DNA of 12,599 nucleotides, taken from NCBI GenBank assembly GCA_041170785.1, contig JBEDND010000111.1:1-12599 (forward strand), read 5' to 3'. This DNA comes from REEB481 sp041170785. GTDB lineage: Bacteria > Bacteroidota > Bacteroidia > NS11-12g > UBA955. Under the pieces are notes generated by a model, which did no database searches, was not told the DNA's origin, and worked only from the letters and a program-made list of their open reading frames with translations. This document shows positions 1-8,270 of this stretch, piece by piece (position 1 is the first letter of the stretch; each line of letters begins with the position of its first letter). The translations under genes were made by a program, and so were the position numbers.

Positions 1-668
1 AGTCCGCCATCTCTGGTGCCCAGATATACAGTATGGATGCGTTCACTGAAGGCGGGATAGGTTTTGGCCATGTAAGCCGATCCCTGTTGTGACACAGCTA
101 GGAGGTGGCTGAGTGTTCCGAGTTGAAAATGCCTCAGATCAGAACGCTTCACACGCGAGGCATGGTCTTCGTACAAATCACCGCTGTGGGCGCGTGCAAT
201 GGTTTTGCGCACTCCGTATTTCCGACGCAGCACGCCCAAATAGGAAGTATCGTAAAACCAGAATGCATAAAACGGCGTATTACTTATTTCATCCGCTTGC
301 ATGCCTTTGGCCCGGAGCTGGGCGTACACGGCATCGGCTTTGAAGATGTTCAGCAGCAGCGAAGCCAGGTTTTTGCGTAGGGGAATCCATTTTTTTGCCT
401 GCCACATTTCTGAAACAAGCACCCCGAAAACCAACAGGAAATTCGCCAGCAACACCTTCAGAAAGCCGTAGGATTTCCAGTCCATGTATGCTTCATGAAG
501 CTGCACATTGGAAGGCACTTTGCTTTTGTCGGGGATTTTATTCCCAGAAAACAGATAAACCCGGTCGTAGCGCCGGGCGAGGTTTATCAGGTCATGAATC
601 ACAAACGAGGTTTCTATTTCTTCAACGAAATAGATCAGGGTATGCGGTTTGGCCTGTGGCTGTGACAT
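1..668 (-). CDS. Glycosyltransferase, GT4-like N-terminal part (3' end outside window)
   Basis: The reading frame runs uninterrupted from an ATG at 668 down to base 1, giving 222 visible residues; the C-terminal half, where the donor-binding E-x7-E type motif would lie, is off the left edge. Near residues 158-169 it reads IARAHSGDLYED, a pattern common in GT4-like transferases of polysaccharide loci, followed by LLAVSQQGSAYM (189-200), the typical segment where the N-terminal Rossmann domain ends. A hydrophobic stretch at about 67-88 could be a buried helix or a membrane-association surface. The predicted role is transfer of a sugar to the growing glycan on the cytoplasmic membrane face. No in-frame ATG occurs further upstream before the preceding gene, 26 bp away. 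Donor and acceptor cannot be told. The family call is by motif resemblance only. Confidence 0.8.
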   Translation of the reverse strand, partial: MSQPQAKPHTLIYFVEEIETSFVIHDLINLARRYDRVYLFSGNKIPDKSKVPSNVQLHEAYMDWKSYGFLKVLLANFLLVFGVLVSEMWQAKKWIPLRKNLASLLLNIFKADAVYAQLRAKGMQADEISNTPFYAFWFYDTSYLGVLRRKYGVRKTIARAHSGDLYEDHASRVKRSDLRHFQLGTLSHLLAVSQQGSAYMAKTYPAFSERIHTVYLGTRDGG

Positions 669-694
669 AAGGAATACTTCCGGAGTGGCGATTA

Positions 695-1432
695 TTAATT
701 CTTGGTATAAAACAGGTTGTATTTCAGGATGCAGTAAATGGCTCTGAAACCGTCTTTCCATCCAATTTTCTTTCCTTCTGCGTAGGTGCGGCCGTAATAG
801 CTGATGCCTACTTCATAAATGCGGATATCGGGAATTCTGCTGATGCGCGCCGTTACTTCCGGTTCAAAACCAAAACGCTGTTCACGCAGCTTCAAACCCT
901 GGATGATGTTGCGGCGAAACAGCTTGTAACAGGTTTCCATGTCCGTAAGGTTCAGGTTGGTGAACATATTACTCAGGAAGGTGAGGAATTTGTTTCCGAT
1001 GGAATGCCAGAAAAAGAGTATTCGGTGTGGGTGGTGTCCCATAAACCTACTCCCGTAAACCACGTCGGCATCGGCTTTAAAGATGGGTTTCAGCAATTCG
1101 TTGTATTCTTCCGGATCGTATTCCAGATCGGCATCCTGGATGACCACGAAATCACCGGTTGCCTTGGCAATTCCGGTATGGATGGCTGCACCTTTGCCTT
1201 TGTTTACCTCATGCCTGAAATAGGAAATGGGCATATCCGGATGGGCCTTTGCGTAACGCTGGATGGCTTCTTCGGTATCGTCGCGGGAGCAGTCATTTAC
1301 AATGATGACTTCCTTCTGCATTTGATGGATTAAGGTTACGGCACGCACCCGATCCAGAATCAGGTGGATGGTTTTCCCTTCGTTATATGCGGGAATGACG
1401 ATGCTCAGGGTTAAGCTTTCGGATTTTATCAT
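695..1432 (-). CDS. Glycosyltransferase family 2, DPM1-like
   Basis: The protein has 245 residues from the ATG at 1432. It is a single GT-A domain: the start IVIPAYNEGKTI (11-22), VNDCSRDDT (45-53), a DAD metal/nucleotide-binding motif at 100-102 within VVIQDADLEYDP, YGSRF (126-130), and a C-terminal YYGRTYAEGKKIGWKDGFRA block (212-231). That C-terminal block and the TDMETCYK segment (163-170) mark the polyprenyl-phosphate mannose/glucose synthase-like branch. This protein has no added transmembrane domain, so it may use a lipid phosphate acceptor or simply extend the glycan. A longer frame begins at a TTG at 1453 and would overlap the upstream gene by 8 nt, but the ATG at 1432 leaves a 13-bp gap and keeps the whole domain, so I prefer it. 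The sugar is unknown. Confidence 0.9.
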   Translation of the reverse strand: MIKSESLTLSIVIPAYNEGKTIHLILDRVRAVTLIHQMQKEVIIVNDCSRDDTEEAIQRYAKAHPDMPISYFRHEVNKGKGAAIHTGIAKATGDFVVIQDADLEYDPEEYNELLKPIFKADADVVYGSRFMGHHPHRILFFWHSIGNKFLTFLSNMFTNLNLTDMETCYKLFRRNIIQGLKLREQRFGFEPEVTARISRIPDIRIYEVGISYYGRTYAEGKKIGWKDGFRAIYCILKYNLFYTKN

Positions 1433-1445
1433 GCTAGGCTTGACA

Positions 1446-2660
1446 TTAATCAACTCGCTTTTTTAAAGCATCTTTTAAAATACCTGCCAATCTTTTCATG
1501 TGTGAATCGAAACCCAAATATTGTTCAGCATATTGCCTGATTACTTGTTCATGGCCCGGCTTAAGGGCCAATTTCGCGAATTCATGTATCGTTTCCATTT
1601 GTATCAAACTGTTGTCATTTGGATATACTTTACTCCACGCTTCCACCTCAGGTTTATCCTTCAGGTCCATATCCCGGTAGGCGTAAATGAATGGAATTCC
1701 ACGAGCAGCATACATGCGCAGTTTTAATGCCGCATTTTCATTTTGACCTTGACGAAAAAGTGCCATTGTACCCGCCGCAATATGACAAGTATCAAATATT
1801 TCATCAAGGCCCTGACCTGTTAAATAACCACTGATATGCACCTTGTCTTTCAACGTTTCTGGTATTGTAAATTCCCCGTCGCTGTTTGTTCCTGCTACAT
1901 ACAGGTGAATAGACGCGGCCCCCTTGTAATGCAACATGGACGTAATGATTCGATCTATTCCATTTCCGGGAGCTGCACCGCTTGTTCCTTTGAGAAATAA
2001 TATATTCAACCTGCTTCCATCAAATGGAGGTGCTTTTCGAACAGGGTTTTTTTCGATATCAATTCCATTACTTATTGGAACAACATGATATGAGCCCAGC
2101 GCATGCTTCTTTTGGTACGCTGCCATTTCATTAGAAACACAGGTGCCCAGCAATGCTTTTCTTCTGATGCGCACACCGTAATAAACTTCTTGAAAAAGGG
2201 GTATAAACATATATGCAATAAATGAAAGTAAGTTTGAGGGTTTCCATATTTTCCTGTATTTGCCGGCCTGTTTTGTAATATCAAGGAACTCCTTAACATT
2301 ATGTTCAATACATATTTTTTTACCAAACTTGCGCATGATGCGGTGCATAACACTATTTGCACCGGCGTACCTGAAGTATATTAAATCGAATTTGGGGTGG
2401 TTTTCTTCTAAGAATGACTCCACCGACAACATCGTTAATTTTTGTTGATGGATTCTTCTAAACCACTTTTTTGTTGATAACAAACTGGGTTGATATTTAA
2501 TGAATTCATTAAATACTTGAGTTGATTTTATTTCTTTAGTGAAAAAAGCACCCTCACAAACAACACCGGATTTGTTCAGGTAGTTTATCTGGCTTACTAT
2601 TTTTGTTTTTATAGAGCCCTCGTTTATGGGTGCATTTAAATAAATATACAGAATTCTCAT
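1446..2660 (-). CDS. Glycosyltransferase family 4-like, AT-rich gene
   Basis: This protein of 404 residues starts at the ATG at 2660, 11 bp after the asparagine-synthase stop. A frame extension to a TTG at 2708 would overlap that gene and adds nothing recognisable. It looks like a two-domain GT-B transferase: MRILYIYLNAP opens the first Rossmann fold, IEHN (118-121) fits the acceptor-side His region, VPISNGID (194-201) precedes the second domain, and NENAALKLRMYAARGIP (307-323) matches the donor-binding region of GT4 enzymes. The gene is much richer in A+T than its neighbours: seven 60-base lines counted by hand average about 33% GC, against 45-68% in four lines from other genes here. It also uses many Lys, Ile, Asn and Phe codons. 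This suggests a separate acquisition. Sugar specificity cannot be read from the sequence. Confidence 0.85.
   Translation of the reverse strand: MRILYIYLNAPINEGSIKTKIVSQINYLNKSGVVCEGAFFTKEIKSTQVFNEFIKYQPSLLSTKKWFRRIHQQKLTMLSVESFLEENHPKFDLIYFRYAGANSVMHRIMRKFGKKICIEHNVKEFLDITKQAGKYRKIWKPSNLLSFIAYMFIPLFQEVYYGVRIRRKALLGTCVSNEMAAYQKKHALGSYHVVPISNGIDIEKNPVRKAPPFDGSRLNILFLKGTSGAAPGNGIDRIITSMLHYKGAASIHLYVAGTNSDGEFTIPETLKDKVHISGYLTGQGLDEIFDTCHIAAGTMALFRQGQNENAALKLRMYAARGIPFIYAYRDMDLKDKPEVEAWSKVYPNDNSLIQMETIHEFAKLALKPGHEQVIRQYAEQYLGFDSHMKRLAGILKDALKKRVD
1446..2660. other. Compositional island of low GC
   Basis: The DNA of this one gene is about 33% GC over seven 60-base lines counted by hand (140 G or C in 420 bases), while four lines from flanking or distant genes counted the same way are about 45-68%. 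The shift begins close to the 3' end of the asparagine-synthase gene and ends near the start of the next GT2. No insertion sequence, direct repeat or integrase is visible at its edges. Confidence 0.75.
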
Positions 2661-2671
2661 GCCTTTGTTAT

Positions 2672-4591
2672 TTACGACGCTATTAGATGCCCATTGATTA
2701 ACTTCCAAACCTGTTCAGCTCCCCTCTTGCTCCAGCCTTCTTTACGTTGGGCTTCTGCAAAATCAATGACTTTGGAGGCTTGCCACCAGTTGCGGTTTCT
2801 GAACGACTGACTTTGGATGGTATCCATCACCCATTCGCTCAGCCCTTCGTTGAACCATTGTTGCACGGGACTCATAAAGCCCACTTTCCAGGTTCGTGTG
2901 CGCACGGATTCGGCAAGCATACCGCGCATGGCTTCCCGTAAAACCAGCTTGGTATAACCCTGTCCTATTTTGTGTTCTATGGGCAAACCAAGTGTGTACA
3001 TCACCAAACGCCAGTCCATAAAAGGCATGCGTATTTCTACGCTGTTCAGCATGCTGGCTTTGTCGTAATTGCGCAGCAGTGCGGGTAATGTAGTTTTGAA
3101 AAACTCCAGCCAGGCAATTTGTTCAGTCATGGGTTTCCAGGGGAATCCGTGCTGTTCTGCGATAGGCCATTGGTATTTCAGTTGAGGATTTACCATTGGA
3201 TGTCCGGCAAAGGGCTGCAGGCTGTTGCCCGGTTTCTTGATCAGTTTTCCTAAGCGGTATCTGAGGGTATTTCTGCGGCTGCTGGCCCAGGTAAGGTCTT
3301 TGTTGAACTTGGCTTCCAGATCCTGTCGCAATTCCGGGGCATATAAACCCGACAATACACCAAAGGTGCTGCGCGCTTCCTGATTAGAGGCGTTCCATTT
3401 TTGCCATTCCAGCGCAGCTGCTACCATGTTGCGGTATCCAAACATCATTTCATCCACGCCATGCCCGTCTAGACTTATTCTGAATCCGGCCTGCGCCATG
3501 CCTTCATACACAGAATGGATGGCCGTAAGTGGATTGGCGGAAATGCAATCAAACGCGCGGGTAAGCTGTTCTGTTTTTGCAGCTAGGGAATGCGGGTCAA
3601 TAGTAACCACGGTTCCTTCTGCACCGGTATGTTGCAGCACCTGCCGTGCATATTCAAGTTCATCGAGTTCAGTTCCGGGGAAAGAGGCTATAAACGCCCT
3701 GCGGAAATCGGACGGAGTACGTTCCAGCCCACCCTGCCTGGACAAATGCACCACCGCCGAGAACACCGAACTGCTGTCGAGCCCGCCGCTCAGCGCAGTA
3801 GCTATGGGTACATCGGCGCGCAGGCGCAGGGAAACGGCATCCATGAACAAGGATTTAAATGTTTCGGCATGCGTGTTTAGGTCGCCGCGGTGGATTTTCA
3901 GCCATTCATCCGGACGGAACCAGGGCTCCGGCCCATCGCTGCCGCCAAATCCAAAGCGCAGGAAGTGGCCCGGAGGCAGCGCAATGATGTCATTGAATGG
4001 CGTGAGTGAAGCACCTTCCAGGGCATAAGGCTCCGCTAAATTCATGAGGAAGAGCGCATCGTTGATGCTGCGCTGATATCCTTTGAGGTGCCGAAAGGCG
4101 TTGGTTTCGCTGGCAAAGGCCAGGTATGCATCGCTGATGTAGCAATACAGGGGCTTAATTCCGAAGCGGTCGCGACAAAGCAGCAGTTCCTGATGTACGT
4201 CGTCCCAAATGGCGGCGGCCCACATTCCGTTGAAGCGGTTGAAGCAATCTGTACCCCAATGGTGGTAAGCGAGGGCAAAAACTTCCGTGTCTGTATCGCT
4301 CACAAAGGTGTAACCCAAGCTTTGCAGTTCGCGGCGCAGCTCCAGGAAGTTAAAAACTTCCCCATTGTACACAATGGTATAACGGCCCTCCAGCAGATGC
4401 ATGGGCTGACTGCCGGCTTCGCTCAGGTCCAGGATGGAGAGCCGGCGATGCCCCAAGCCAAGGTGGTTGCTTGCCAGCAGCGTATAACCGGACCCGTCGG
4501 GGCCACGGTGTTTCATGCTGTCGGTAAATACCATCAGGTCTTCCTTCAGGACTTTTTTGCGCAAATCAAATATTCCGGCGATGCCACACAT
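2672..4591 (-). CDS. asnB: Asparagine synthase (glutamine-hydrolysing)-type amidotransferase
   Basis: The 639-residue protein starts at the ATG at 4591, which puts the catalytic cysteine at position 2 (MCGIAGIFDL) as class II glutaminases require; an upstream TTG at 4690 would bury it. The glutaminase domain (about 1-210) shows RHRGPDG-like KHRGPDG (27-33), YNGEVFN (75-81) and SDTDTE (98-103). The synthase domain carries the ATP-binding PP-loop SGGLDSSS (268-275), then DGHGVDE and a C-terminal VEIRMPFMD segment. The reaction is glutamine-derived amidation of a carboxylate after adenylation. Inside glycan loci such enzymes are thought to amidate uronic acids (WbpS-like) rather than to make asparagine; that substrate is inference. 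It begins 4 bp after the preceding GT2 and ends 11 bp before the AT-rich transferase. True AsnB cannot be excluded from sequence alone. Confidence 0.92.
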   Translation of the reverse strand: MCGIAGIFDLRKKVLKEDLMVFTDSMKHRGPDGSGYTLLASNHLGLGHRRLSILDLSEAGSQPMHLLEGRYTIVYNGEVFNFLELRRELQSLGYTFVSDTDTEVFALAYHHWGTDCFNRFNGMWAAAIWDDVHQELLLCRDRFGIKPLYCYISDAYLAFASETNAFRHLKGYQRSINDALFLMNLAEPYALEGASLTPFNDIIALPPGHFLRFGFGGSDGPEPWFRPDEWLKIHRGDLNTHAETFKSLFMDAVSLRLRADVPIATALSGGLDSSSVFSAVVHLSRQGGLERTPSDFRRAFIASFPGTELDELEYARQVLQHTGAEGTVVTIDPHSLAAKTEQLTRAFDCISANPLTAIHSVYEGMAQAGFRISLDGHGVDEMMFGYRNMVAAALEWQKWNASNQEARSTFGVLSGLYAPELRQDLEAKFNKDLTWASSRRNTLRYRLGKLIKKPGNSLQPFAGHPMVNPQLKYQWPIAEQHGFPWKPMTEQIAWLEFFKTTLPALLRNYDKASMLNSVEIRMPFMDWRLVMYTLGLPIEHKIGQGYTKLVLREAMRGMLAESVRTRTWKVGFMSPVQQWFNEGLSEWVMDTIQSQSFRNRNWWQASKVIDFAEAQRKEGWSKRGAEQVWKLINGHLIAS

Positions 4592-4595
4592 GTTG

Positions 4596-5606
4596 TCAGG
4601 ATTTAAAAAAACGGAAGAAGGCTGCTTTGCGGCGCAGACGATCGTAATACTTGCGCTTTTTTTGGTATTCAGCCTGGTCGTTTGCGTCAATAAACTTCAG
4701 CGCATGGTGCAGGTAGCGGTAATGCTGATGCGTGTCGCTGAAATAGATGTAACGTGCCAAAAAACGACAGGTCATGTGTTTGAGCTGTGCTTCCGAAAAT
4801 TGCACCTGCGGCTGTTCATAACCCAAGAGGTTTAATGTTGGCGCACCACAGGCGGCAAGTACGTCCACACCTTGCCGGTATTGAAACGCTTCGAGAAACT
4901 TGCGAAATACGCCCATGTTTTCCCGAATCATGGTGGATTCGAGGTTGTTTGTTTTGCTGGCTTCATGATCCCTAAATCCGCCCACCAGAAAATCTGTTTT
5001 TATTGTTTTCGCATGCAGGTGTAGGCGTACAAACAGGTCAAAGTCCATGCTGAAGTGCAGCATCTCATTCAAAAATCCAACCCGTTCCAGGATGCTTCGC
5101 TTGTAGAAACAGCCTTGTTGACCATAGGGAAAATGATAATAGTACATCAATGGAAGATCCGGCACGTCGTGTTGCATCATTTCCATCGGACCTGCTGCAT
5201 TGAAACGCTGTGTTTTCCCATAAACAAACCCTGCATCGGGATGAGCCATGTAGGTTTGCGCGATGTGGAACAGCGCATCTGGATATAATATATCATCGCT
5301 GTTGATCCAGTTTACAATGTCACCGGTTGCCTTTTTGAATCCTTTGTTGATGGCATCGGTTTGTCCTTTGTCGCGTTCGCTTACCCACCAGTCAATCTGA
5401 TCTTCGTATTTCCTGATCACCGAAACGGTTTCGTCGGTGCTGCCGCCATCTACAATAAAGTACTCCAGATTGGGGTATTGCTGTCCGATGATGGACAAGA
5501 TGGTTTCTTCAATAAATCTTCCTTGGTTATAAGAAGGCGTAACCACGGTGATTCTGGGCCATTGGCTGTGACCATCGGGCAGTTGATGCAATGCTGCGTT
5601 GCTCAT
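4596..5606 (-). CDS. Glycosyltransferase family 2
   Basis: This is a 336-residue protein from the ATG at 5606. That start forms an ATGA overlap with the stop of the upstream gene, the same arrangement as at three other junctions here. An ATG at 5657 would extend it by 17 residues and overlap the upstream gene by 55 nt, which is less likely. The GT-A domain occupies about residues 18-240: ITVVTPSYNQG (19-29), IVDGGSTDET (51-60), the ERDKGQTDAINKG loop (77-89) and NSDD (102-105) as the DXD-type motif. The C-terminal third is charged and has no obvious domain. It closely resembles many O-antigen and exopolysaccharide GT2 enzymes that add one sugar on the cytoplasmic side. Donor and linkage are unknown. 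Confidence 0.9.
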   Translation of the reverse strand: MSNAALHQLPDGHSQWPRITVVTPSYNQGRFIEETILSIIGQQYPNLEYFIVDGGSTDETVSVIRKYEDQIDWWVSERDKGQTDAINKGFKKATGDIVNWINSDDILYPDALFHIAQTYMAHPDAGFVYGKTQRFNAAGPMEMMQHDVPDLPLMYYYHFPYGQQGCFYKRSILERVGFLNEMLHFSMDFDLFVRLHLHAKTIKTDFLVGGFRDHEASKTNNLESTMIRENMGVFRKFLEAFQYRQGVDVLAACGAPTLNLLGYEQPQVQFSEAQLKHMTCRFLARYIYFSDTHQHYRYLHHALKFIDANDQAEYQKKRKYYDRLRRKAAFFRFFKS

Positions 5607-6406
5607 GTATTTTGTGTTTGATTCAAGTGCTTCTGGTAGCGCTTCAGGGAATCCCATTTCCCAAGCTGGTACCAGGTCCAGAAGATGCTGAGTGCGAGGC
5701 CGGTAAAACCATCCAGAAACCCTTTACAGTCGATAAAGCATTCTTTAAATGCGCGCAGGCCCGACTTCCATTTGGCCATGTTGCTGTAGCGTTTTCCTTC
5801 GCGGTGCATATTCACGCCTTCTCCTTCAAGGTAGCGGCGGTGTTTTTCAATGAGCTGTTTCCAGCTGCTCATCCAGTAATGATGATCTACGTTGTTGCCT
5901 GCGTGGCGGATTTTATGGGTGCGGAAACCCTCTTTCAGCGTGATGGCGGTATGCACCGTATCGGCAATGTGCACACGTTCACGGTTGATGAGCAGGCGCC
6001 CGATGCGTTTTCCGCCCCAAACGGTCCCTTTCAGGGCGCGGTTTTTAAAGTAATAGCGGATGGGCGTATTGATCCTGCCAGCATCTTCCGGTGCCAGCGG
6101 GATGAATTCCATTAATTGCTTTTGCAGTTTGGGATCCAGCACTTCATCGGGATCAATCAGCAGCACCCATGTATGTTTCAGCTGCGGAATAAACACCGGG
6201 AAAATATCTTCAATACGGGCCACGCGGTGGTATCGTTCCAGTCGTTCGTGTTCGTGTAAAACCGTTTCTGGCTTGTCATCGGAAGCCAGATCAACCACCA
6301 CAATTTCATCACACCATTGCAGGCTGTCCAGACATTTCCTGAGCATATGGGCCTCATTACAGGTACCCACCAGGACTGAAACGGGTATGTGTTTATTTTC
6401 TGCCAT
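5603..6406 (-). CDS. Glycosyltransferase family 2, WaaE/KdtX-like
   Basis: The 267-residue protein begins at the ATG at 6406, overlapping the end of the GT2-FkbM gene by 14 nt. The N-terminal pattern VSVLVGTCNEAHMLRKCLDS (9-28), WCDEIVVVD (31-39) and the acidic DPDE at 85-88 fit the WaaE/KdtX-like GT2 branch, which includes beta-1,4-glucosyltransferases acting on lipopolysaccharide core. The usual D-S-x-S-x-D-x-T element is altered here to DLASDDKPE. The C-terminal half has the family's basic and aromatic features (HHYWMSSW, KHRRYLEGEG) and a hydrophobic segment near 232-247 (GFTGLALSIFWTWYQL) that may lie on the membrane. The protein ends in the ATGA that starts the next gene. The specific acceptor cannot be predicted. 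Confidence 0.9.
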   Translation of the reverse strand: MAENKHIPVSVLVGTCNEAHMLRKCLDSLQWCDEIVVVDLASDDKPETVLHEHERLERYHRVARIEDIFPVFIPQLKHTWVLLIDPDEVLDPKLQKQLMEFIPLAPEDAGRINTPIRYYFKNRALKGTVWGGKRIGRLLINRERVHIADTVHTAITLKEGFRTHKIRHAGNNVDHHYWMSSWKQLIEKHRRYLEGEGVNMHREGKRYSNMAKWKSGLRAFKECFIDCKGFLDGFTGLALSIFWTWYQLGKWDSLKRYQKHLNQTQNT

Positions 6407-8267
6407 GCCAATCTACCCAGAAACCGGTCATGCCGAGTTTCACTGCTTCTGCCAAATGAAAGCGCAGGGTTTCTGCGGCGGTGCGGGCATCCAGCCAGCG
6501 GCCGTCGAGTTCTTCCGGCAAAGGACCGGCCGAACCGTATTCAAACTGATGTCCGCAACGCGCGTTGATCCAGTCTCTGTGGCTGTAACGCTTCAACTTA
6601 TATCCTTTCTTCAGTAAAAACCTGCGCAGCAAGCCTGCCCACAGCGGTTCCTTTGCAAAGCGGTTCACCCCATAAAAGGGCGTTCCTGGATCCATTGATT
6701 CAAAAGCAGTTTGATCCACAAGTCGGAACTGCCGGTAGCCCAGCCTTTGCAGTTCTTTCAGCGTGGCCAGGGCTTCGTCTTCATCGGGAACATGATCGGC
6801 GGTAAGGCTCAGCGCTTCTACAGAAATATAATCGGGCGCGAGTTCTGGCGACAGGGTTTTGAGTGCATGCACATCATAACCTTCAATGTCAATTTTGAGG
6901 AAGTATGGCTTCCCGTAGGTGCGCACCAGCGTATCCAGCCGCACAGTGGCTACCTTCTCAATTTTGGTACCCAGGGCGTTGCGGCCTGCAAAATCTTTGT
7001 TCAGGCTGTTCCATTCGGAATTGTCGGAAATGAAGAATTCAACTTCCCGGTCGTCGAATTCGTAAATGGCTTTGTCCACCAGCGTGAGTTGCCCCCGGGC
7101 GATGGCCGCAGCATGTTGTTTATTTCCTTGGGCAATCAGGGCCTGATCGGCATCAACGGCAACAACGCGGTAACCCTTTTTGAGGTAATAGGTGGTATCT
7201 TGACCTTCGTGAAAACCAATGTCGTACACCAGTTTTCCTGTGTTTTTTGAGGAGGCCATAAGTTTATTGGGTTTAAAAATTAGGCATTTGAAAATAAGCG
7301 CTGCTTTTTCACGGGTGGGCATTTGCCGCAGCATCGGACTGCGCAACATGAACCATGCTGACGGACTGAAGCGCCTCAGGCGATAAATGGCGGTGCGCCA
7401 CCAGAAATAAAGCTCCTTGTTCAGGGCATGCGATTGGCGCAGCGGAATGACTTTCTGGCCGTACAACTGATGCAAAAGTTCAAAGCACTCCTTAGGTGCG
7501 ATGAGCGGGGCTCCTTTTTGGTAGAGCAGGTTGCCCAGGGCTTGTTGCTCGGCAGGTTCAAGGGCGCGGGCAAGCAGTCGTTGCCAATGTACGACAACCA
7601 CCTTCAGGGTGTTTTCCTGAATTTCTTTACTGAAGGTCATGCTTTCGCTGCTTCCGTGCACTCGGTATTTGCCGAGGATGTCGGGCAGCACCAAAAAGCG
7701 GTGGCCTGCGGAAGCACCGCGCAACCATACGTCATAATCTTCGGCACTTTTGTATTGTGCATCATAGGTGAAGGATTCCAGAAAAGACTTCCGGGCCATC
7801 ACTGTAGAATGCAGGATGGTATTTGAAAAAGGAAGACGCCCGAAGCAGGCTTCAGGAGTAAGTGCGCTGCCAAACACCTGACCAGTGGCTTGGCCTTCGG
7901 CATCAATCACAGCGGCACAGCCGGCAACCAGTGTCAGGGACTGATCCTTCTGAAAGGCGGCCAGTTGTTTTTCGAGGCGGTCGGGTTCGGCCAGGTCGTC
8001 GCTGTCCAGAACGGCAATATAGGTTCCCCGGGAAAGTGAGACCAGGCGGTTGCGCGTGGCACTGATGCCCAGGTTCACCTCGTTGCGTTCATAGCGGATG
8101 CGGGGATCTTGATACGACTTTACCAACGAAGCAGAACCATCGGTAGAAGCATCGTCGATCACCACAACCTCAAAATCGGTAAAGGTTTGCTGCAGCACAG
8201 AATCCAGACAAGCCTTGATGAAAGCCTCCCTATTATACAGCGGTATGTTTACCGAAATCAGTGGCAT
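6393..8267 (-). CDS. Bifunctional GT2 glycosyltransferase - FkbM-family methyltransferase fusion
   Basis: This is one continuous 624-residue frame with two enzymes. Residues 1 to about 240 form a GT2 domain: ISVNIPLYNRE (4-14), VVIDDASTDGS (35-45), LDSDD (87-91, DXD) and SAEDYDVWLR (174-183). A linker of about 100 residues containing basic and hydrophobic segments follows. From about 345 the FkbM-type SAM-dependent methyltransferase begins: LVYDIGFHEGQDT (346-358) is the SAM-binding loop, VVAVDAD (368-374) the second strand, and FLKIDIEGYD (456-465) the acidic motif. The C-terminal tail about 575-624 (YGSAGPLPEELDGRWL) is also usual for FkbM proteins. Likely role: add a sugar and O-methylate it or a neighbour. 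An internal ATG at 7259 (Met337) lies just before the methyltransferase and could allow it to be made alone. A 3-bp gap separates it from the preceding gene. Confidence 0.92.
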   Translation of the reverse strand: MPLISVNIPLYNREAFIKACLDSVLQQTFTDFEVVVIDDASTDGSASLVKSYQDPRIRYERNEVNLGISATRNRLVSLSRGTYIAVLDSDDLAEPDRLEKQLAAFQKDQSLTLVAGCAAVIDAEGQATGQVFGSALTPEACFGRLPFSNTILHSTVMARKSFLESFTYDAQYKSAEDYDVWLRGASAGHRFLVLPDILGKYRVHGSSESMTFSKEIQENTLKVVVVHWQRLLARALEPAEQQALGNLLYQKGAPLIAPKECFELLHQLYGQKVIPLRQSHALNKELYFWWRTAIYRLRRFSPSAWFMLRSPMLRQMPTREKAALIFKCLIFKPNKLMASSKNTGKLVYDIGFHEGQDTTYYLKKGYRVVAVDADQALIAQGNKQHAAAIARGQLTLVDKAIYEFDDREVEFFISDNSEWNSLNKDFAGRNALGTKIEKVATVRLDTLVRTYGKPYFLKIDIEGYDVHALKTLSPELAPDYISVEALSLTADHVPDEDEALATLKELQRLGYRQFRLVDQTAFESMDPGTPFYGVNRFAKEPLWAGLLRRFLLKKGYKLKRYSHRDWINARCGHQFEYGSAGPLPEELDGRWLDARTAAETLRFHLAEAVKLGMTGFWVDWHGRK

Positions 8268-8270
8268 ACG

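Noticed and set aside
1454..1470. Short inverted repeat GCTTT...AAAGC near the end of the AT-rich GT4 gene as a terminator
   Set aside because: The stem is only 5 bp, lies inside the coding sequence, and has no following U-tract on the transcribed strand; downstream gene is 13 bp from the stop.
3426..4606. Plus-strand open frames of 200 and 172 residues opposite the asparagine synthase
   Set aside because: Antisense to a well-supported gene, low-complexity Ser/Arg/Pro-rich translation, no motif.
5591..6617. Plus-strand open frames of 174 and 185 residues opposite the GT2 genes
   Set aside because: Antisense shadows with no domain and no plausible spacing to another plus-strand gene.
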